Shown here one piece after another: positions 16,441 to 25,578 of a DNA stretch of 64,000 nucleotides. This stretch comes from Novilysobacter antarcticus (GTDB taxonomy: Bacteria; Pseudomonadota; Gammaproteobacteria; Xanthomonadales; Xanthomonadaceae). The notes under the pieces were generated by a model. That model did no database searches and was not told the DNA's origin. It saw only the letters and a list, made by a program, of their open reading frames with translations. Numbering within the stretch: position 1 is the stretch's first letter; each line of letters begins with the position of its first letter. The position numbers and the translations under genes were made by a program. The stretch is taken from contig NZ_JAIEUJ010000001.1 of assembly GCF_019802285.1 (NCBI RefSeq), positions 1-64,000 on the forward strand, given 5' to 3'.

Positions 16441-18621
16441 ATGACTTCTTTCGAGCCTGTCTGTAGCACCTCCACCCCCCAGATCGTGGATCCGGCGACC
16501 TTGCCGGACTACATGCTTGACCTGGAGCGGGCGGCAAAATACCTGGATGAGTCCCAGCGGGCGCAGTTGCGCCTGGCCTGGTCGGTGGGGGCGGCGGCGC
16601 ACTCGGGGCAGACGCGCAGCTCCGGCGAGCCCTACATCACCCATCCGGTGGCGGTCGCCCGCATCCTGGCCGAGCAGGGCCTGGACGTGGAGACGCTGCT
16701 GGCAGCGATCCTGCACGACACCATCGAGGACACGTCGCTTGGATGGGACGACATCGCCTCCCAGTTTGGTCCCACGGTGGCCGAGCTCGTGGATGGCGTG
16801 ACCAAGCTGGACAAGCTGCAGTTCCGTGATCGCCAGGAGGCGAACGCGGAAAGCTTCCGCAAGATGTTGCTGGCGATGTCGCGCGACCTGCGGGTGATCC
16901 TGATCAAGCTCGCCGACCGCCTGCACAACATGCGCACGCTGGGAGCGAAGGATCCGCAGTCGCGCCAGCGCATTGCCCGCGAAACGCTGGATATCTATGC
17001 GCCCATCGCCCAGCGCCTGGGCATGAACCAGATCAAAAGCGAATTGCAGGATCTGGGTTTCCGCGCGCTGCACCCGTACCGCCATGCGGTGCTGGAAAAG
17101 CGCATCCGTGCCGAGCCGATGGTGCGCCGTGAAGCGCTGGTGCAGATCGAGGCCAACCTCGCCCAGCGACTGGCCAAGGAGCAGCTGCCGCACCGCCTGA
17201 TCAGCCGCGTGAAGTCGCCGTGGAGCATCTACACCAAGATGCGCGCGGAGGGGAAGAGCTTTGCCCAGGTGATGGATGTGTTTGGGTATCGGATCGTGCT
17301 GCGCACGGTCGCCGACTGCTATCACGCGCTTGGCGTCGTCCATTCGGTCTACAAACCGCTGGACGCCCGGTTCCGCGATTTCATCGCCATCCCCAAGGCC
17401 AACGGTTACCAGTCCCTGCACACCGTGCTGTTCGGCCCCTACGGTTCGCCGATCGAGGTCCAGCTGCGAACCGAAGAGATGGACCTGGTGGCCGAGAAGG
17501 GCGTGGCCGCCCATTGGACCTACAAGGACGGCGGACAAGCACCCAACAGTGCGCAGAACCGTGCCTACAACTGGATCAGCGGACTGGTCGAGTCCCAGCA
17601 CGCCACCGGCTCGTCGCTGGAGTTTCTCGAGAACGTCAAGATCGACCTCTTCCCGGACGAGGTCTACCTGTTCTCGCCCAAGGGCGACATCCTGTCGCTG
17701 CCGCGCAATGCCATCGCCCTGGATTTCGCCTACGCCGTCCACACCGACGTCGGCAACCAGGCCGTGGCGGCCCGGGTCGACGGCAAGCTGGTGCCGCTCC
17801 GCACGCGCCTGTCCAACGGCGAGCGGGTGGAGATCATCACCGCCAAGTCGTCCACGCCCAAGCCGCAGTGGCTGGAATACGTCGTCTCCAGCAAGGCGCG
17901 CACCGCGATCCGCCACCAGCTCAAGCAGATGGGCCACGAAGACGCCGTGCAGCTCGGGCACCGGATGCTGGACCGGGCGTTGGAAGCCTTGGGCAGCTCG
18001 CTGGAGCGGGTCCCGGCCGCACGTCTGGACAGCTATCTGCAGGAGGGCCGTCATCCGCGCCTGGAAGCCCTGCTGGCCGACATTGCCCTGGGCAACAAGA
18101 TGCCCAGCCAGGTGGCCTACGCACTGGCCAGTGCCCCGGGCGAGGATGCGGCGCCCGCGCCGGCACACACCTCGATGACGCAGGAGAAGATCCTCATCAC
18201 CGGCAGCGAGCGCGGCGTGATCAGTTTCGCCAACTGCTGCATGCCGCTGCCCGGGGACGACATCATGGGTTACCACACCGCCGGCAAGGGGATCGTGGTG
18301 CACCGCAAGGAGTGCCCCAACGTCGCCGAGTACCGCAAATCACCGGACCGCTGGATATCGATCGGTTGGGACCATACCGTCAGCGGCGACTTCAGCGCGG
18401 CGCTGCGGATCGAGGTCGACAACCGCCCGGGTGCGCTGGCACAGGTGGCGGCAGCCGTGGCCGACGCCAAATCCAACATCGACCGGGTGGAGTACCTGGA
18501 GCGCGACATCAACGTGGCGGTGCTGCGTTTCTCGATCGAAGTGAAGGATCGGCGCCACTTGGCCAACGTGATCCGCAAGGTGCGACGGCTCAGCGTGGTG
18601 CTCGGCGTGCAGCGGATCTGA
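16441..18621 (+). CDS. spoT: bifunctional (p)ppGpp synthetase/hydrolase
   Basis: The 726-residue Rel/SpoT protein makes and degrades (p)ppGpp, the stringent-response alarmone. Domains in order: HD hydrolase (about 45-195) with ITHPVAV (H68), LHDTIEDT (H92, D93) and LADRLHNMRTL (D159); synthetase (about 245-370) with RFRDFIAIPKANGYQSLHT and EVQLRTEEMD (catalytic Glu about 339); TGS (about 400-460); and a C-terminal ACT domain (about 650-726). Its RFRD motif corresponds to the RxKD type of bifunctional enzymes, with Arg for Lys. Both active sites look intact. Neighbouring rpoZ encodes part of a target site of the alarmone. Confidence 0.96.
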   Translation: MTSFEPVCSTSTPQIVDPATLPDYMLDLERAAKYLDESQRAQLRLAWSVGAAAHSGQTRSSGEPYITHPVAVARILAEQGLDVETLLAAILHDTIEDTSLGWDDIASQFGPTVAELVDGVTKLDKLQFRDRQEANAESFRKMLLAMSRDLRVILIKLADRLHNMRTLGAKDPQSRQRIARETLDIYAPIAQRLGMNQIKSELQDLGFRALHPYRHAVLEKRIRAEPMVRREALVQIEANLAQRLAKEQLPHRLISRVKSPWSIYTKMRAEGKSFAQVMDVFGYRIVLRTVADCYHALGVVHSVYKPLDARFRDFIAIPKANGYQSLHTVLFGPYGSPIEVQLRTEEMDLVAEKGVAAHWTYKDGGQAPNSAQNRAYNWISGLVESQHATGSSLEFLENVKIDLFPDEVYLFSPKGDILSLPRNAIALDFAYAVHTDVGNQAVAARVDGKLVPLRTRLSNGERVEIITAKSSTPKPQWLEYVVSSKARTAIRHQLKQMGHEDAVQLGHRMLDRALEALGSSLERVPAARLDSYLQEGRHPRLEALLADIALGNKMPSQVAYALASAPGEDAAPAPAHTSMTQEKILITGSERGVISFANCCMPLPGDDIMGYHTAGKGIVVHRKECPNVAEYRKSPDRWISIGWDHTVSGDFSAALRIEVDNRPGALAQVAAAVADAKSNIDRVEYLERDINVAVLRFSIEVKDRRHLANVIRKVRRLSVVLGVQRI

Positions 18622-18669
18622 GCCGGCGCTTCTACAATGCCGGCTGACACCTGTGATTCTGGAGCCCGC

Positions 18670-19053
18670 ATGTCCCGTACCCCGATCCATACCGATAACG
18701 CCCCGGCGGCGATCGGCCCGTATTCCCAGGCCGTCCGCATGGGTCAGACCGTGTTCCTGTCCGGCCAGATCCCGCTGGATCCCGCGACTGGTGAACTCAT
18801 CGACGGTGACGTGGCCGCGCAGGCCCGACAGTCGTTCGACAACCTCAAGGCGGTCTGTGAAGCGGCCGGCGGATCGTTGGCGCAGGTCGCCCGGCTCGGG
18901 CTTTACCTCACCAACCTGGCTGACTTTGCCGATGTGAACGCGGTGATGGCCGAGTACTTCCAGGCCCCGTACCCGGCGCGTTCGACCATCGAGGTCTCCG
19001 GCCTTCCCAAGGGCGCGGCATTCGAGGTCGACGCGATCCTCGTCCTTGGCTAG
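18670..19053 (+). CDS. ridA: RidA family imine deaminase
   Basis: RidA hydrolyses reactive enamines and imines such as 2-aminoacrylate. The 127-residue protein has the family signatures AAIGPYSQAV, VFLSGQIPLDP and the C-terminal YPARSTIEVSGLPKGA with the substrate-binding Arg and the Glu-containing AFEVDAILVLG. TCTGGAG precedes the ATG at 18670. In E. coli this position between spoT and recG is taken by trmH; here ridA sits there, and its stop overlaps the TTG start of recG by 8 bp. Confidence 0.96.
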   Translation: MSRTPIHTDNAPAAIGPYSQAVRMGQTVFLSGQIPLDPATGELIDGDVAAQARQSFDNLKAVCEAAGGSLAQVARLGLYLTNLADFADVNAVMAEYFQAPYPARSTIEVSGLPKGAAFEVDAILVLG

Positions 19054-21190
19054 AGCGACTCGTCGTACTCCGGTATTGGCGGCGGCGGGGGAGACCCCGC
19101 TGACCGCATTGGCCGGCTGCGGGCCGCGAATGGCGGAAAAGCTCGCGGCGCGTGACCTGCACACCCTGCAGGATCTGTGGTTCCAGTTGCCGCGGCAATA
19201 CGAGGACCGCACCCGCCTGACCCCGATCGGCGACCTGCGGCCGGGTGTTGCCGCGCAGATCGAGGGTCGTGTCCTTGCCGTCGAGCGCGGTTTCCGCGGC
19301 CGCCCGGTCCTGCGGGTCGCGATCACCGATGATTCCGCGTCGACTCTGGTGGTGCGGTTTTTCCACTTTCGCGCCGCGCAGGTGGCGCAGTTCGAGGTTG
19401 GCGCGCTGTTGCGCTGTTATGGGACGCCGCGTCCCGGTCAGCATGGCCTGGAGATCGTGCATCCCAGCTACCAGGTGCTCGGCACCGCTGGGGGCGATGC
19501 GCTGGGCGATGCGCTCGATCCCGTGTATCCGACCGTGGAAGGGATCGGCCCGGTCACGCTCCGCCGGCTGATCGGTCTGGCCCTGGACCGTTTGCCCGAC
19601 AGCGAGACGCTGGAGTTGCTGGCCGACGCCGGTGATCTGCCGCCGCTGCGCGAAGCGTTGTTGACCGTGCATCGCCCCCCGCGCGACGCCGACGTCACTG
19701 CCTTGCTGGCCGGCACCCATCCGGCCCAACGCCGGCTGGCACTGGAAGAGCTGCTGGCCCACCATCTCAGCCTGCGCCGGCAGCGAATCGCCCAGCAGGC
19801 ACATCGCGCGCCGGAACTGCTCGATCAGAGCCTTGCCACGACGATGCGGAGTCAGCTGCCTTACCGGTTGACCGGCGCCCAGCAACGCGTCTTTGCGGAG
19901 ATATGCACCGATCTGGCCCGGTCGTCGCCGATGCTGCGCCTGGTGCAGGGCGATGTGGGCTCCGGCAAGACCGTCGTTGCCGCGTTGGCCGCACTGGTCG
20001 CGGTGGCCAGCGGCCGCCAGGTGGCCCTGATGGCGCCCACCGAGCTGCTTGCCGAGCAGCACCTGGCCAACTTTCGCGAGTGGCTGGCGCCGCTGGATGT
20101 TCCGTTGGTCTGGCTGGCCGGCAAGGTCACCGGCAAGGCGAGGCAGCAGGCGCTGGCGGACGTGGCCTCCGGCGCCGCCCGGGTGGTGGTCGGGACCCAC
20201 GCGGTGATGCAGGAGAGCGTCGTTTTCAACGACCTGGCGCTGGCGATCATCGACGAGCAGCACCGGTTCGGTGTTCACCAGCGGCTGGCCCTGCGCGACA
20301 AGGGCGACAAGGGCGCCACGGGCGGTGCCAACGCGGGCATGGTTCCGCACCAACTGGTCATGACCGCCACGCCCATCCCGCGCACACTGGCGATGTCCGC
20401 CTATGCGGACCTGGACGTGTCGTCGATCGACGAGCTTCCGCCCGGGCGGACCCCGGTGCAGACCGTCGTGCTGGCCAGTGAGCGCCGCCCGGAGCTGGTC
20501 GAGCGGATCCGCGCCGCCTGCGCGCAGGGTCGGCAGGCCTACTGGGTATGCACCCTGATCGATGAACCCGATGAGGACGCAAAACCCGGCGCCGTGATGA
20601 AGATCGAGGCGCAGGCCGCGCAGACCACGTTCGAGACGCTGGTCGCCGGATTGCCCGAACTGCAGGTTGGCCTGGTCCACGGGCGCATGAAGGCCGCCGA
20701 AAAGCAGGCGACGATGGCCGACTTCAAGGCGGGTCGGATCGACCTGCTGGTGGCGACGACCGTGATCGAGGTCGGCGTGGACGTTCCCAACGCGTCGCTG
20801 ATGATCATCGAGAATGCCGAGCGTCTCGGCCTGGCCCAGCTGCACCAGTTGCGCGGGCGGGTAGGGCGCGGCAGCGAGGCATCCAGCTGCGTGCTGATGT
20901 ACCGCTCGCCGCTGTCGATGCTGGCCCGGCAGCGTCTGGAAACCATGCGCGCCACCAACGACGGCTTCCTGATCGCCGAGAAGGACCTGGAGCTGCGTGG
21001 CCCCGGCGAGCTGCTGGGCACCCGCCAGACCGGCCTTGCCGAATTCCGCCTCGCCGACCTGGTCCGCGATGCCGACCTCCTGCCGCAGGTGCATGAGTTG
21101 GCCGAGCGGCTGTTACGCGATTCCCCCGAGGTTGCCGAGCGCATCGTGCTGCGCTGGATCGGCACCGCGGTGCGCTATGCCGGCGCATGA
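19046..21190 (+). CDS. recG: ATP-dependent DNA helicase RecG
   Basis: RecG remodels stalled replication forks and Holliday junctions. The 714-residue protein has the N-terminal wedge/OB domain (about 15-240) and two helicase domains: Walker A GDVGSGKT at 302-309, the DEQH box in IIDEQHRFGVHQR, VMTATPIPRTLA (motif III), and the C-terminal TTVIEVGVDVPNA and LHQLRGRVGRG motifs. The start is a TTG overlapping the ridA stop; the next in-frame alternatives lie inside the conserved N-terminus, so TTG is favoured. A strong hairpin follows the stop directly. Confidence 0.95.
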   Translation: MARATRRTPVLAAAGETPLTALAGCGPRMAEKLAARDLHTLQDLWFQLPRQYEDRTRLTPIGDLRPGVAAQIEGRVLAVERGFRGRPVLRVAITDDSASTLVVRFFHFRAAQVAQFEVGALLRCYGTPRPGQHGLEIVHPSYQVLGTAGGDALGDALDPVYPTVEGIGPVTLRRLIGLALDRLPDSETLELLADAGDLPPLREALLTVHRPPRDADVTALLAGTHPAQRRLALEELLAHHLSLRRQRIAQQAHRAPELLDQSLATTMRSQLPYRLTGAQQRVFAEICTDLARSSPMLRLVQGDVGSGKTVVAALAALVAVASGRQVALMAPTELLAEQHLANFREWLAPLDVPLVWLAGKVTGKARQQALADVASGAARVVVGTHAVMQESVVFNDLALAIIDEQHRFGVHQRLALRDKGDKGATGGANAGMVPHQLVMTATPIPRTLAMSAYADLDVSSIDELPPGRTPVQTVVLASERRPELVERIRAACAQGRQAYWVCTLIDEPDEDAKPGAVMKIEAQAAQTTFETLVAGLPELQVGLVHGRMKAAEKQATMADFKAGRIDLLVATTVIEVGVDVPNASLMIIENAERLGLAQLHQLRGRVGRGSEASSCVLMYRSPLSMLARQRLETMRATNDGFLIAEKDLELRGPGELLGTRQTGLAEFRLADLVRDADLLPQVHELAERLLRDSPEVAERIVLRWIGTAVRYAGA

Positions 21191-21191
21191 T

Positions 21192-21210
21192 CCGCGCTGC
21201 CGCAGCGCGG
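21192..21210 (+). terminator. hairpin directly after recG
   Basis: A perfect 8-bp stem (CCGCGCTG/CAGCGCGG) with a 3-base loop begins two bases after the recG stop. The following GTTCGGGGTT is only weakly T-rich, so terminator activity is uncertain. Confidence 0.4.
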
Positions 21211-21232
21211 GTTCGGGGTTATGGTGATCGGC

Positions 21233-21257
21233 CGCGACGCTGCCAGCCAGCGTCGCG
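21233..21257. repeat. 10-bp perfect inverted repeat (hairpin)
   Basis: CGCGACGCTG and its exact complement CAGCGTCGCG flank a CCAGC loop. It is the second strong hairpin in the 116-bp recG-peptidase gap and abuts the pentanucleotide repeats that start at 21258. Confidence 0.6.
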
Positions 21258-21290
21258 CTGACCTGACCTGATCTGACCTGACCTGACCTG
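21258..21290. repeat. CTGAC pentanucleotide tandem repeat
   Basis: Six consecutive 5-bp units (CTGAC, with one CTGAT in third place) plus CTG fill 33 bp. The tract ends four bases before the CGGAGAT ribosome site of the M28 peptidase, so a change in copy number would move the leader without changing the coding frame. Confidence 0.9.
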
Positions 21291-21306
21291 CCACGGAGAT
21301 CCACGC

Positions 21307-22728
21307 ATGCGGTCCAAGCTGATGTCTGCACTGCTGCTGTGCCTGCCGCTTTCCGCGCTCGCGGCCGCCCCGGTACCACCGGCCACCCAGCCCGAGCTGG
21401 AACAGATCGGCATTGCGCCCTCGGCCCAGCGCATCGAGACCGACATCCGCACCCTGGTGGGATTTGGCACCCGCCACACGCTGTCCGATACGACCTCCGA
21501 GACGCGCGGGATCGGCGCGGCGCGGCGCTGGATCAAGGCCGAATTCGAGCGCATCTCCGCCCAGTGCGGCGGCTGCCTTGAAGTGCGCTATGTCAGCGAC
21601 GTCGTGTCCGGCGAGACCCGGATACCGGATCCGGTCGAAATCGTCAGCGTGATCGCGATCCAGCGCGGCAGCAGCGATCCCGACCGGTACGTGATCATGA
21701 GCGGCGATATCGACTCGCGCGTGTCGGACGTGATGGACGCGACCTCCGACGCGCCGGGTGCCAATGACAACGCGTCCGGTGTCGCCGGCACGCTGGAGGC
21801 GGCGCGGGTGCTGTCGAAGCACCGGTTTGCCGGTTCCATCGTTTACGCCGCGCTGGCCGGCGAGGAGCAGGGCCTTTTCGGCGGCAGGATCCTTGCCCGG
21901 CACGCGATCGACAATGGCTGGCGGATCGAGGCGGTGCTCAACAACGACATGATCGGCAACATCGTCGGGCTCAATGGCGTGATCGACAACACCACCGCGC
22001 GCGTGTTCGCCGAAGGCACGCGTTTCAACGAAACCCCGGAGCAGGCGACGGCGCGACGCTTCACCGGCGGCGAGGTGGACTCGCCCTCGCGCAACCTCGC
22101 CCGCTACATCGACCGGATGGCGGATCTCTACGTGCCCAACCTGGACGTAATGATGGTGTACCGCCTGGATCGCTTCGGGCGCGGTGGGCACCATCGTCCC
22201 TTCAGTGACATCGGTGCGCCCGCGGTGCGCGTGATGGAGGCCAACGAGCACTATGACCGCCAGCACCAGGACCTGCGCACGGAGGGCGGGGTGGTCTACG
22301 GCGATACCATCGACGGCGTCGATTTCGCCTACGCCGCAAAGCTGACCGCGCTCAACGCAGTGACCCTGGCCGGGCTGGCCGGCGCGCCGCCACCGCCGGC
22401 AGATGTCGAAATCGAGGGCGCGGTGACTGCCGACACGACCCTGCGCTGGTCACCTGTCCCCGCGGCGCAGGCACCCGACCTGGCCGGCTACAAGCTTTAC
22501 TGGCGGCTGACGACCGAGCCACAGTGGACCCACAGCCGTTACGTCGGCAACGTGGGTGAAACCACCCTAAAGGACGTCGTCATCGACAACTACTTCTTCG
22601 GCGTTGCGTCCGTGTCCAGCAACGGCGCCGAGAGCCCGGTGGTGTTCCCCGGCGCCGCCGGGAGCTTTGGCGGCTACAAAGCGTCACAAGCGGGCGAGCC
22701 CCTCAAGGAGAATCGAGCCACACCATGA
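21307..22728 (+). CDS. secreted M28 family metallopeptidase with C-terminal Fn3-like domain
   Basis: The 473-residue protein starts with a signal peptide (MRSKLMSALLLCLPLSALAA). The M28 aminopeptidase-type domain spans about 40-355: GANDNASG with a bridging-metal Asp at about 154, AGEEQGLFGG with Glu 186/187, NNDMIG with Asp 214 and a His-rich HHRPF/EHYDRQHQ region. At the first zinc-ligand position, where the family usually has GHxDS, this protein has GDIDS, so Asp 134 replaces His. A fibronectin-III-like domain (about 362-450) follows. A secreted or periplasmic di- or aminopeptidase is likely; metal use may differ. CGGAGAT precedes the ATG; the stop overlaps the nucleoside hydrolase start as ATGA. 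Confidence 0.88.
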   Translation: MRSKLMSALLLCLPLSALAAAPVPPATQPELEQIGIAPSAQRIETDIRTLVGFGTRHTLSDTTSETRGIGAARRWIKAEFERISAQCGGCLEVRYVSDVVSGETRIPDPVEIVSVIAIQRGSSDPDRYVIMSGDIDSRVSDVMDATSDAPGANDNASGVAGTLEAARVLSKHRFAGSIVYAALAGEEQGLFGGRILARHAIDNGWRIEAVLNNDMIGNIVGLNGVIDNTTARVFAEGTRFNETPEQATARRFTGGEVDSPSRNLARYIDRMADLYVPNLDVMMVYRLDRFGRGGHHRPFSDIGAPAVRVMEANEHYDRQHQDLRTEGGVVYGDTIDGVDFAYAAKLTALNAVTLAGLAGAPPPPADVEIEGAVTADTTLRWSPVPAAQAPDLAGYKLYWRLTTEPQWTHSRYVGNVGETTLKDVVIDNYFFGVASVSSNGAESPVVFPGAAGSFGGYKASQAGEPLKENRATP

Positions 22729-23666
22729 CTGACCAACGCATCCCCCTGCTCATCGACACCGATCCCGGCGTGGATGACGCCCTCGCCCTGCTGATGGCCT
22801 TCAACGATCCCCGCCACGACGTCATCGGACTGACGATCGCGGCCGGCAATGTCGGCCTGACGCACACCGTCGCCAATGCACTGAAGATCTGTGACGTGGC
22901 GGGGGCGGATGTCCCCGTGTTTGCCGGTTGCGCAGCGCCGCTGCTGCACCCCGCAGTCGACGCAGCTTATGTGCACGGCCAGGACGGGCTGGGTGACGTC
23001 GGCCTCGCGCCATCGCCGCGCCGGGCCGAATCCGAGCATGCCGCGCTCGCGATCCTGCGCCTGTCGCACCAGCATGCGGGCAAGTTGCTGCTGGTCGCGC
23101 TCGGCCCCCTGACCAATCTGGCGGTTGCGCTCAAGCTGGATCCGACACTGCCTTCGCGGATCGGCCGGCTGGTGGTGATGGGCGGGGCGGTCACCGGTCA
23201 CGGCAACATGACCGCGCATGCAGAGTTCAATATCGCCTTCGATCCTGAGGCTGCCCACATCGTGCTCTCTGCGTTCCCGCACTTCGACCTGGTTGACTGG
23301 GAGGCGACGATTTCGCACGGCCTTCCCCATGGCGAGGTGCTGCAGTGGCTGGCCGTCGACAGCCCGCGGGCAAAGTTTTTCGACGCGATTTCGCGCAAGA
23401 CCCGGGAGTGGTCGGCCGATCGCCGCGGCGATGACTGGTACGCCGCCGATGCGCTCGCCATGGCCCACGCACTGGAGCCCGAAAGCGCCCTCGATGTCGC
23501 CCGGCGCGCACTGGTGGTCGAGACTGAGGGTCGCCACACGCGCGGGGCCACGGTGGTGGACTGGCGTGTTGAACAATCCGGCGCCGGCGGCAACGCGTCC
23601 ATTGTGCGGGCTTACGACCGCCCACGCTTCCAGCGACGCGTGCAGGCCGCACTGGCCGCGATCTGA
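22725..23666 (+). CDS. inosine-uridine preferring nucleoside hydrolase
   Basis: The 313-residue protein hydrolyses the N-glycosidic bond of ribonucleosides. The calcium-binding, catalytic signature IDTDPGVDDALAL is at 10-22, MGGAVTGHGNMT and EFNIAFDPEAAHIVL lie in the middle, and the C-terminal DWYAADALAMAH includes the conserved Asp ligand. Substrate range cannot be read from sequence. ATGA coupling to the upstream secreted M28 peptidase is unusual functionally; both may serve nutrient salvage. Confidence 0.93.
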   Translation: MTDQRIPLLIDTDPGVDDALALLMAFNDPRHDVIGLTIAAGNVGLTHTVANALKICDVAGADVPVFAGCAAPLLHPAVDAAYVHGQDGLGDVGLAPSPRRAESEHAALAILRLSHQHAGKLLLVALGPLTNLAVALKLDPTLPSRIGRLVVMGGAVTGHGNMTAHAEFNIAFDPEAAHIVLSAFPHFDLVDWEATISHGLPHGEVLQWLAVDSPRAKFFDAISRKTREWSADRRGDDWYAADALAMAHALEPESALDVARRALVVETEGRHTRGATVVDWRVEQSGAGGNASIVRAYDRPRFQRRVQAALAAI

Positions 23667-23675
23667 GTCGTGTAC

Positions 23676-23705
23676 TTGCGCCGTCCATGCAAAGCCCGCT
23701 ATTAT
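23676..23705 (+). promoter_or_regulatory. sigma70-type promoter for rpmE2
   Basis: TTGCGC, an 18-bp spacer and TATTAT lie 36-65 bp before the rpmE2 ATG. The element is downstream of the nucleoside hydrolase stop, so the ribosomal protein gene has its own promoter. Confidence 0.65.
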
Positions 23706-23740
23706 TGTCAGCTTCCTTCCGCATAGATTGGTGAGTGCCA

Positions 23741-23983
23741 ATGAAAGCCGGCATCCATCCCGAATACCGCGAAGTCGTGTTCCAGGACGTGACCAGCGAT
23801 TTCCAGTTCCTGACCCGCTCGACCCTTGGCAGCAAGGAGTCGGTGAAGTGGGAAGACGGCAACGAGTATCCGCTGATCAAGATCGACATCTCGTCGGCCT
23901 CGCACCCGTTCTACACGGGCAAGCACAAGATCATGGATACCGGCGGCCGCGTGGACAGGTTCCGCAAGCGCTACGCCAAGTAA
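23741..23983 (+). CDS. rpmE2: 50S ribosomal protein L31 type B
   Basis: The 80-residue protein is the type B form of L31: [39 protein letters not shown] and a basic C-terminus. It contains no cysteines, so it lacks the zinc-binding CxxC pair of type A L31. In bacteria with both forms, the zinc-free form is produced under zinc shortage; in Xanthomonadaceae it is often the main form. No Zur-type operator was recognised upstream. Confidence 0.97.
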   Translation: MKAGIHPEYREVVFQDVTSDFQFLTRSTLGSKESVKWEDGNEYPLIKIDISSASHPFYTGKHKIMDTGGRVDRFRKRYAK

Positions 23984-24020
23984 GTATCGGCGGCGCAACG
24001 CGCTGTATATACGGGTTTTG

Positions 24021-24055
24021 ACAACGGCTGCCGAAAGGTGGCCGTTGTTGTTTTT
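24021..24055 (+). terminator. rho-independent terminator after rpmE2
   Basis: ACAACGGC and GCCGTTGT form an 8-bp perfect stem, followed by TGTTTTT. It separates rpmE2 from gltA. Confidence 0.88.
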
Positions 24056-24122
24056 GGCGTCCTGATGCAACACAACGGACCATCACTGAAGGGCGCTTTT
24101 GCGTCCATGCGCCAGGGCATTG

Positions 24123-24131
24123 TGCGATAAT
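24123..24131 (+). promoter_or_regulatory. candidate extended -10 promoter for gltA
   Basis: TGC followed by GATAAT forms an extended -10 element 83 bp before the gltA start. No -35 match is found at normal spacing, which an extended -10 promoter can tolerate. Confidence 0.4.
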
Positions 24132-24213
24132 TGGGTGTTCGCCATTCGTTGCGATCCTTTGTCCCCCTCCCGTTTCGCGCGATGCGCGAACGTGCAGACA
24201 TCAGGAGCATTTT

Positions 24214-25527
24214 GTGTCCGATACGTCGTCCAGCCTGAACGCCTCAACCGATCAGGCCACCCTCTCCGTTGGCGGCAAGGCTGTCGAGCTGCCGGTTCAG
24301 CATCCCACCTTGGGCGCTCCCTGCATCGAGATCGCCAAGGTGCCGCGCGCCACCGGCTGTTTCACGTATGACCCGGGCTTCACCGCAACCGCCAGCTGCA
24401 AGTCGGCCATCACCTACATCGATGGCGAAGAGGGCGTGCTGCTGTATCGCGGCTACCCGATTGAGCAGCTCGCGGAGAAGTCCAACTTCCTCGAAGTCGC
24501 CTATCTGCTGATCAACGGTGAGCTGCCCGACAAGGCCGGCTTTTCCGCCTTCGAGCACGACGTTACCCATCACACGATGATCCATGAGGCCTTTACCGGC
24601 TTCCTGGGCGGCTTCCGCCATGACGCCCATCCGATGGCGATGCTGGTCGGCATGCTCGGCTCGATGGCGAGCTTCTACCACAACGAACTCGATCTGGAGG
24701 ATCCGGCGCAGCGCCGCCTGGCGGCCATTCGCCTGATCGCCAAGGTGCCGACGATAGCTGCTGCCTGCTACCGCCATTCGGTCGGCTGGCCGTTGAACCA
24801 TCCGCGCAACAACCTCGAGTACACGACCCGCTTCCTGCACATGCTCTACGAAGTGCCGAGCGAGCCGCTGGAGCTCAACCCGATTGCTGCCAAGGCGATG
24901 GACCTGTTGTTCATCCTGCACGCCGACCACGAGCAGAACGCTTCCACCTCGACGGTGCGCCTGGTCGGCTCCACCGGTGCCAACCCCTACGCATGCGTCG
25001 CCGCCGGCGTTGCCGCCTTGTGGGGCCCCGCGCACGGCGGTGCCAACGAGGCCGTGCTGAAGATGCTCAGCGAGATCGGCCGTCCCGAGAACGTGCAGTC
25101 GGCTGTTGACCGCGCGAAGGACCGTGATTCGGGTTTCCGCCTGATGGGCTTTGGTCACCGGGTGTACAAGAACTACGATCCGCGTGCAGCCCTGGTGCGC
25201 AAGATGACCCACGAAGTGCTGGGCGAACTCGGCATCAACGACCCGCTCCTGGATGTGGCCATGAAGCTCGAAGAGGCCGCCCTGAAGGACGATTACTTCG
25301 TCGAGCGCAAGCTGTACCCCAACGTCGACTTCTACTCCGGGATCATCTACAAGGCGCTTGGTATCCCGGTGGAGATGTTCACGGTGATGTTCGCCATCGC
25401 ACGTACCGCGGGCTGGGTCGCGCATTGGCTGGAACAGCAGGACGATCCGGAAAACAAGATCGGCCGTCCGCGCCAGATCTATACCGGCGCGGCCAATCGC
25501 GACTACCCCGGCGTGGACAAGCGTTGA
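24214..25527 (+). CDS. gltA: citrate synthase (type II)
   Basis: GltA condenses acetyl-CoA and oxaloacetate in the first step of the TCA cycle. The 437-residue protein matches the hexameric gram-negative type, with an N-terminal beta domain (about 10-60). Catalytic motifs present are [33 protein letters not shown] and [14 protein letters not shown], which supply the two His and the Asp. The start is GTG with CAGGAG seven bases ahead. The gene is monocistronic between two terminators. Confidence 0.97.
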   Translation: MSDTSSSLNASTDQATLSVGGKAVELPVQHPTLGAPCIEIAKVPRATGCFTYDPGFTATASCKSAITYIDGEEGVLLYRGYPIEQLAEKSNFLEVAYLLINGELPDKAGFSAFEHDVTHHTMIHEAFTGFLGGFRHDAHPMAMLVGMLGSMASFYHNELDLEDPAQRRLAAIRLIAKVPTIAAACYRHSVGWPLNHPRNNLEYTTRFLHMLYEVPSEPLELNPIAAKAMDLLFILHADHEQNASTSTVRLVGSTGANPYACVAAGVAALWGPAHGGANEAVLKMLSEIGRPENVQSAVDRAKDRDSGFRLMGFGHRVYKNYDPRAALVRKMTHEVLGELGINDPLLDVAMKLEEAALKDDYFVERKLYPNVDFYSGIIYKALGIPVEMFTVMFAIARTAGWVAHWLEQQDDPENKIGRPRQIYTGAANRDYPGVDKR

Positions 25528-25554
25528 TCGGGTACTGAAATCCGCTGTCAATGG

Positions 25555-25578
25555 AAACCCCGCCTTGAGCGGGGTTTT
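25555..25578 (+). terminator. terminator after gltA
   Basis: An AAACCCCGC stem, a CTTGA-type loop, and GCGGGGTTTTT lie 27 bp after the gltA stop. The palindrome also ends the convergent gene that stops at 25579, so it may serve both directions. Confidence 0.9.

Noticed and set aside
18908-21094. A 728-codon open frame antisense to ridA and recG
   Set aside because: It crosses two well-supported genes and shows no domain, start signal or ribosome site.
21258-21290. The CTGAC repeat as part of a CRISPR or attachment site
   Set aside because: Units are 5 bp without spacers, there are no cas or integrase genes, and flanking genes are intact core genes.
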